64,000 nucleotides of DNA from Boletus sp. NGJ (lineage: Eukaryota > Basidiomycota > Agaricomycetes > Boletales > Boletaceae), in assembly GCA_019096195.1 (NCBI GenBank), contig JAGTXK010000219.1:434001-498000 (forward strand), in the 5' to 3' direction. A model generated the notes under the pieces. That model worked only from the letters and a program-made list of their open reading frames with translations, was not told the DNA's origin and ran no database searches. This document shows, in pieces, positions 58,261 through 64,000 of the stretch (position 1 is its first letter; the number at the start of each line of letters is the position of its first letter). The translations under genes and the position numbers were made by a program.

Positions 58261-60529
58261 CTCACCTCCGCTTACTATGCTCATAAACCAAGTAAGAGAT
58301 TGACACTGAAGGCACAACCTATAAATGAGAGCTAATGAGCTATGGGTTTCTGCTAGATACCACACAACAGAAACCTTGGCCAACGTCGGAAACAATCCGC
58401 GGTAGAAACCTCTCCAACCATCTCGCTGATAGGTTTTTTGGACCACATCCAAAACACCCGCATAGCGTTGCGGATGTCCCGGAGAACCCGAAGCTTGCAG
58501 TCTGGTGCGGACTAGGTTCAGGGGGTAAACGCTGATGGCTCCAACACTTCCTGAAACGCTTCCAAAGGCAAGGAGAGCCAATATCCCTGGTTCGTCCAGT
58601 CCAGTAGAACGTAGATATGTTAGCTTGAGAGCTTCAAATGTACTCATGTCGATAGCAGAATATCTGTCAAAGGATGTGAGGAATAGCAATACTTTTGATA
58701 GACGACATACGGAAAAACTCCGACAAGACCGATCTACAATCAATTTAGGGGAAATAATGCAAAGTAAGAGTGGAAGACTGACAGTTAATCCACGATAGAA
58801 TGCCCTGAACTGTCCCAGTCGCCAGACATGCCGCGCTGAGTTTGCTAAACTTCGCTTCTGGCCGGTTGTACTCATCATTTGAGTCTACCAAGAACTCAGT
58901 AACGGGACAGGCTGAGAGGCAAATTGATCCTAGACCTTTAGCGTTTCAATGGGGTATATACCTACGTTGTCATGAACAAAAGGCACATTACAGTGGCTCG
59001 AAACTTACTGAGTTGACTAGATATTCCACCAATGCCGCCCGATAAAAAGCGACTACTGCCACTTATCTCTCGGGGGTCTTCAACATGATCCCAGTATTTG
59101 GCAAATGCGCGTTTCTGTCCCCCAACGCTGAGTACTGCATGGTGGACACAGGCATATGGAGAGGACGAACAGCTGTCTCGTACGCCATGAACTTTATGGC
59201 GGACTCTGGGAATATCTTCATTACAGAAAGTCCGTTCCCCGTCCAAAAAGCTAAGACACCGCCTTCGGCATATATGCGAGCTACAGCACTACCTATAGCT
59301 TTCAAGCCGCTGACGCTGGGTTTCTGGCCCACGAAGGTCCCTCCCATCTCGGGAGGACGAGTGATCAAAAAAACTTTGAGACGGTCGAACGGGGCGGTAC
59401 ATGTCCTCGAAACTGCCAGCAAGGACAACTGTCAGTGGAGATCGTTTGTGTATGGCAAACGCTTCACCTGCGCCAGCCATGCCACCTGCCAGGAGAAACT
59501 TGATTGTTGTGTGGCCCTGTAACCAATCATGGTGCTCCTCTGGCTCCTCCTCAAGTTCGCCTCCGTGGTTGACGGGAATTGGTCGTTCTGCAGGGTCTTG
59601 TAACGACGCCATTGATCCGGGGATGTCTTCGGCGCTTAGACTGACATCACCTTCCGTACGTCAAAAGAATTCATGGGTGGAGCATAAAATAAGTGACAAG
59701 GCGGCAGACCTTCCATTGTCACCCTCGCTGGACCCCTTCCGTCGTTTCCCATTAACCTCTTCACCTCGTAATACTGGTGGATCTCGGCGGTCGATGCTTT
59801 CCGAGGGAGAAGTAATAGGAAATCTCGGAACTGTTGAAAGTTGATGACATGGGAGCCAGATGATTGCGTCAAAAATGTTATGAATTCCGCTAGGGCAGCG
59901 GGGGGAAGGGTGATTCCTGGGGACACATTGAATACCGGTGCGACGTGTAGCATCAAGGTGACCTACCGGCATTCTTCAACGCAATCCGGAGCTCCTCCGA
60001 GTCCAAATGGCCGTTTCCGTCCAGATCGAGCTCGTCATGGAAGATGCACCACAGCTCTGACAACAAAACGTGAGGAAAACAGCAAGGCGATTCAAATTTC
60101 AGCCAACTAACCAGCCTCTTTTGCTTCCGCATAAACCTGGAATTCGGGCCAGGGTATGTGGGTCGGCCGTCGACTAGAGGTATGGCCGCCACACCGCCGC
60201 CGCAGCTCGTCTTCATAGACTCTCCGCATGTTCTCGGCCTTTTCTGGCGTTAGTGGCTCGCCAAATGAAATTCCGAGAGTGGCCGCGGTATCCGAGCCCT
60301 GAAAATGTGGACTGGGCAGATGTCGCCATAGGTCATGGAGTCTCCGTTCCCGGTTTTCTTCGCCCTCTTGTTCCCGGAATTCATGAAGGCTGTTGGGAGT
60401 AGGGTGATAAGGTAGAGGGTCGGACCTAAGTCGTGGAATGAATGGGCGATCCCGAACGCCAGAGAGGCATGCTTCGTAAATTTCACGCCCTGTGGGATAG
60501 GGACGCGAAGGAGACACGACCTCCGACAT
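58261..60529 (-). CDS. sal1: Calcium-regulated mitochondrial carrier (SCaMC/Sal1-type)
   Basis: ATP-Mg/phosphate carrier of the inner mitochondrial membrane with an N-terminal EF-hand domain exposed to the intermembrane space. MSEVVSPSRPYPTGREIYEA, LTPEKAENMRRVYEDELRRR, IFHDELDLDGNGHLDSEELR (canonical EF-hand DxDGNGHLDxEE), LLLPRKASTAEIHQYYEVKR, DVSLSAEDIPGSM, then the carrier: FLLAGGMAGAVSRTCTAPFD RLKV (motif PxDxxK), FWTGNGLSVMKIFPESAIKF, FLSGGIGGISSQLSIYPIET LKT, FYRGLTVGLVGVFPYSAIDM, and ISVYPLNLVRTRLQASGSPG, with end VPSVSISYLVYEHSKRR. Three carrier signatures complete. About ten introns. Stop 58261. Confidence 0.93.
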
Positions 60530-60896
60530 GGAATGAAATGTCGAACCTGCGATTCCAGATTATCAATCGCGGTCTGAAAGGTAGGGGATATCAAAAGTGC
60601 ATCGTCGGGTAGGACGCGAGCGGGTGCTGCTCCAACGAGGTTGGAATGGTCTACAATGTTTGTGACTGCTTACTAGTAACTTATTACTTCCACATGGCAA
60701 ACCCACACTAGCAAGGTAATGTACCAGACCTACCCATAGTTTATGTAAATAACTCGTCTGTCCTCCCACAGATTACAACAAGAGATACCGCCCGGCATGC
60801 TGAGGAGTCGCGGCGGCCTAAGTATCGTATTGCTCTTACACATTCCACTTTTACAGTCCCATGCGAATACAGAAAATGTCATACAAGCAATGCGTG
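60530..60896. other. Intergenic region between the carrier and the Pro-rich gene
   Basis: About 365 bp upstream of the carrier (its promoter) and downstream of the proline-rich gene. No RNA gene, repeat or frame with family content seen. Confidence 0.4.
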
Positions 60897-62255
60897 TCAC
60901 CGACACAAGAATGCAGATATGACCAGCGATCCGATACGCTGTAGTCCCTGCGCTAGCGCCTGACGAAGCGTTCTGCGCTTCGAGTTTTGCGAAATAATCG
61001 GTGGAGACGCTTCAAACTTGGTTCGCGCATGCTCCAGCGATGCTTCCCTCTGGGGAGGTTCCATCTTAATCGGCACCCCTAGACGAAATGTGTTTTCTGG
61101 CCACTTCTCAGAGTACACCGTCAACGGTGGAGTGGTGCGTGCCGGTGTGCAACTCGACGCCAGTGTAGAAGAATAATCGGAATGCGATGGCGCCCTAACG
61201 TGGCCCGTGGTCAAGGAACACTCGTTCGTCGATAGCGACGACGGAGGGGTAGGGAGCTTGCGCGGGCCATAGAATGGTCTCATAGCCTCAGGTCGGATTA
61301 TCGGTGCCATTTGCTTCACCTCCAAGACTGAGACGTCCTGCACTGGGATTTCGGGTAACGGCCGAGAGGCACGTGGTGGCGTCGGCAGCGGTGGGGGTGG
61401 GAGGGGAGGAGAAGGCAGGGGAGGAGAAGGCAGGGGAGGAGAAGGCAGAGGCGGAGAAGGCAAAGGTGGAGCAGGTAAAGGCGGAGAGTGACGTGCCTGT
61501 CAAAAGCTATCAGCAAAATCAGGTGGGGAAGATAGGCGACACACAATTTGCATTAATGCAATGGGCGAATCACCCTGTGAGACAGACTCGGCTGACCGCG
61601 ATTTCTGACGCGGGAGCGGGGGCGTTGGTGGACGGTATTCCTGTCCAAAGTTGAGTCGCAATGGCTATTCCATCAGTATAGATCACTGACTGCTTGTGGC
61701 TTGCGTTTCCCTCCTGGCCGTGTCCAGGGTGTGGGAGAATGGGGGCGAGATAACGGATCTCCATCGTAACTTTCGGATGGGGAAGGTGGAGCAAACGTGT
61801 AGCTCCTCGACATCTCAAACTCCTGTGACTATGTGAGCATTGCCACATTGGTAACTTCGTTGAGCACCGCTGCCCACCGTGCTGGCCGGAGACTGCCGCA
61901 ATGGCTCTGCTTCGCCATCGAAGTCAGTTGAAGGTCCCTCATGGGTCGAAAAATCAACTACTGTGTTAATGGTGGGCAGTGTTGACCGCCGCTCCCTGGA
62001 GACCACCCTGTCGATCACGTCCTTCCAATCATCCGGGAGCTACTCGGTACTGCGTAAGTCCCGTTCTTCACGAAATGTGTGTATCCTTACCGGTGGTCTG
62101 TCATTCTGTATAGGAGAGGGAGAGGAGATGGAAGAGAGGGAGATTTGCCTGAAAGGTGCTCCTGGAGATGAGGGAGGAGAAGGCGGCGGTGAGGGGATGA
62201 ATTTTGGGACAGGTTTTCTGTGGCTCATCGAGCGCACAGGCTCCACTTGGGCCAT
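60897..62255 (-). CDS. Proline-rich protein of unknown function
   Basis: Not recognised. Exons on the minus strand appear to read MAQVEPVRSMSHRKPVPKFI, SPPPSPPSSPGAPFRQISLS, then after an intron (about 62045-62091) LPDDWKDVIDRVVSRERRST, DFSTHEGPSTDFDGEAEPLR, then EFEMSRSYTFAPPSPSESYD with HSPTPWTRPGGKRKPQ, and a last long exon with a run of PLPSPP repeats followed by RASRPLPEIPVQDVSVLEVK and ending LVISAFLCR at 60897. The product is mostly disordered, with many SPPP/PLP motifs that could bind SH3 or WW domains. In-frame ATG upstream at 62414 is possible. Codon use and exon frame support it moderately. Confidence 0.5.
61404..61496. repeat. 15-bp coding minisatellite
   Basis: About six copies in tandem of a 15-bp unit close to GGGAGGAGAAGGCAG, with copies drifting toward one end (AGGCGGAGAAGGCAA, AGGTGGAGCAGGTAA). 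On the minus strand it encodes PLPSP-type pentapeptide repeats of the proline-rich protein. Confidence 0.85.
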
Positions 62256-62414
62256 GGCTAGTGGGGCGGGTGGTGGTTCCCAGAGATGCAAGAGCAGGAT
62301 TGAGCACCAATTATTCGACGGAGACTGTTCACTGGAAGCGCAGCTGGGTGGACAGAACTGAGAAGGCGGATTATTATATGTGAGTAATGAATGGAAAGAC
62401 ATGAGTAGGCTCAT

Positions 62415-63255
62415 ATACGGAAGGGGGGGGGGCGTGCTTCAAGCTGTACACAGGCAGTAGTCACGGAGGGAGCCTGCCTTGAGCTCAACAGCCACGTTGG
62501 GAGCAGGATGTTCATGAACGGGACAGCACGACTCACCTCATGTTTTCCATAAATGTGCTGTGCTTGTGAACAGCCGCGAGGTGGTCCATGATCACGACAA
62601 ATGCGTACCTGTGAAGTGTAGAGCGGGCATCCCTCTCGACTAGTACGTCAGGACCATGGCAACCTACATAAATGAATGGCCCAAGTCGAGAGCTCTCGAG
62701 TGCATTATGATTTCTGATGAACGAAGATGGCAATTCCTAATCAACCTCGGTCCTGCATGCGAAACCGAGCATTGCCTTGGGTTGAGAAGGCAAGATGTGT
62801 GATTCCGAATATGGAATGTCCTGTAGAATGAAACCTCGTCCAATCGCCCCCGACCACACAACACCGCTTGCCTATGATAGCGATACCGCGGCCATAGCCC
62901 ACAGCCTCGGTCATTCAGTGATCGCAGAGGCAGAGTTGTATACATTGCTCGATACATCTATGTATGAAGCCAGCCAGAAAACGGATGAGTTGATAAAATA
63001 TATATATGTGCATAAAAATCATTGAATGGCATAAAATCAAAAAGTGAGACCATATCAAGTGCAAGGCAAGATCAGTTGGTGGGTGATCACTTATTAGGGG
63101 TATCTATTCGTCGTGAGTGAGATGAGAAGGAGAACACAAGTGTTTCAGGTGCGTGAGAAATTCGTGTGTGACATTACGAGAAATCTGAATATGTTGTCGG
63201 TAAATAAATCAGCAAGAACCGCTAGAGGCCCAGAGCAGGGGAAAGTGGTGCATTA
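62415..63255. other. Region with no recognised gene
   Basis: About 840 bp between the Pro-rich gene and the TVP38-type gene. It has short open frames (for example 62795-63025 plus, 62664-62957 minus) without family features, plus a poly-G run at 62422-62432 and AT-rich sequence near 63000-63060. Could hold 5' exons of the Pro-rich gene. Confidence 0.4.
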
Positions 63256-64000
63256 TTAAGGAAATGAAGCCTTTTCTTGGACAAGATCATCATGTCTTTT
63301 CGTGTCTTGATTGTGTGATCGAGAGTGTGTGCGCATTTTCGCCTTCCAGTCACGGACCCACCTGGATAAACGTTCGTTTCCAGACTGCGGCGCATCCGAG
63401 AGTGATTTCTTCGATATGAGGGCGCGTAGCCGATCTCGCCCAAGAATAGGTGCCAGGGATAAGAAGGACAAGAACACGAGCTTCAGGATGATATCGGGAG
63501 AAGTTAACAGGGAAGAAACAGTCTGGTGACCTGGCGAAGGAGCCGATGCGACTGTCTGAAGGATATCACCGATCTAGCAAAAGGGGTCAAGATAGGCTAC
63601 GACCGATATCAGAGAGGCACATACCTGGCACGTGACTGCTGTCCACGGGAGTCCACCGATGAAGGCACCCAGAAAACAGTCGGTCAATGGTACACCACAG
63701 ACACCGCATGCGATGTTAATTCCCGACCAGGGTACGACCCCAATGAGGCGCAGTATCGACAAGCGAACCCAAGCCGATGACCTCGGGGCTGACCTTATGG
63801 AGAGGTCAGTCTCACCCTCCAGGGCATTTCGGGTCATGTCTAGCGCACGCGGAAAGAGTCGACTAAGAACCGGGGCTAGGGGTGCACTGAGAGCAGTAGC
63901 GATCACTGAGCCGATGGTTGTCAAAAAGGTCAACAGCAAGGTGGCCAATAGGGGGTGAAAGAGAGCACCAGCCAGTACATTCTACAGGAGGCAATCAGTC
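63256..64000 (-). CDS. TVP38/DedA (VTT domain) membrane protein, partial
   Basis: Golgi or ER membrane protein with a SNARE-associated/VTT fold, cut by the window edge. Visible exons: NVLAGALFHPLLATLLLTFL and TTIGSVIATALSAPLAPVLS (hydrophobic), SAWVRLSILRLIGVVPWSGI, NIACGVCGVPLTDCFLGAFI GGLPWTAVTCQ, which matches the LxRLxGVVPxxxxxYxxGxxGVxFxxFxxGxxIGxxPxT core of the family, then TSPDIILKLVFLSFLSLAPI and a basic cytosolic tail with RDRLRALISKKSLSDAPQSG. Stop 63256. Family-level call only; yeast Tvp38 has a similar order. Confidence 0.8.

Noticed and set aside
62664-63025. Small open frames on both strands in the 62.4-63.3 kb gap
   Set aside because: Short, unsupported by splice signals or motifs; could be chance.

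Overview
This is nuclear DNA of a filamentous basidiomycete (mushroom-type) fungus. Genes are packed on both strands, most coding regions are broken by many short introns of about 50-70 nt with GT..AG ends, intergenic gaps are often under 200 bp, and the recognisable proteins (Rrn7, HIS4, a CENP-A ending in GPWGGLG, MET6, an EF-hand mitochondrial carrier) read like Agaricomycete orthologues. I saw no tRNA, rRNA, transposon, LTR element or CRISPR array. The window is ordinary euchromatin with about 28 genes. Exon edges were inferred by reading frame, splice consensus and family motifs; CDS spans below run from start codon to stop codon and include introns.

Layout. 0.2-1.9 kb: an unrecognised acidic protein (-). 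1.9-3.6 kb: xylitol/sorbitol dehydrogenase (-), facing MET6, cobalamin-independent methionine synthase (+, 4.4-7.1 kb). 7.5-17 kb: one giant gene, FMP27/Hobbit bridge-like lipid-transfer protein (-), followed by ribosomal protein eL6 (-). 18-24.7 kb: SDT1-like pyrimidine nucleotidase (+), a PHAF1/UPF0183 orthologue (-), DNA polymerase epsilon subunit DPB2 (+) and the Oxa1-family COX18 (+). 25-29.7 kb: AP-1 sigma adaptin (+), REX3-type RNA exonuclease (-), ceramide synthase LAG1 (+). 29.8-32.1 kb: a DEDDh exonuclease of the Gfd2/YDR514C group (-) divergent from the centromeric histone CENP-A (+), their start codons 48 bp apart. 32.6-37.8 kb: a Ser/Pro-rich coiled-coil protein of unknown role (-) and the RNA polymerase I initiation factor Rrn7 (-). 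38-42.5 kb: ER J-domain protein (+), glutamine synthetase (+), conserved fungal nuclear-type protein (+). 42.6-46.2 kb: NAD-isocitrate dehydrogenase subunit 1 (-), divergent from a membrane-anchored alpha/beta hydrolase (+). 46.5-50.3 kb: a full-length Argonaute with an intact catalytic tetrad (+). 50.6-53.9 kb: small Tma17-like protein (-), divergent from HIS4 (+). 54.1-58 kb: pyruvate dehydrogenase E1 beta (-), short-chain dehydrogenase (+), ACMSD-like amidohydrolase (+). 58.3-60.5 kb: calcium-regulated mitochondrial carrier (-). 60.9-62.4 kb: proline-rich unknown (-) with a 15-bp minisatellite. 63.3 kb to the edge: TVP38/DedA-type membrane protein (-, truncated by the window).

The genes do not form one pathway. 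Three recurring themes are core metabolism (methionine, histidine, glutamine, pyruvate, isocitrate), membrane lipid handling (FMP27, LAG1, TVP38-like, AP-1) and chromatin/RNA functions (Argonaute, the Gfd2-type exonuclease, CENP-A, REX3, Rrn7, DPB2). The most interesting items are the CENP-A/exonuclease bidirectional pair with Argonaute 14 kb away, two apparent GC-AG introns that restore conserved protein motifs, several extremely short divergent promoters, and a few conserved but functionally blank proteins.
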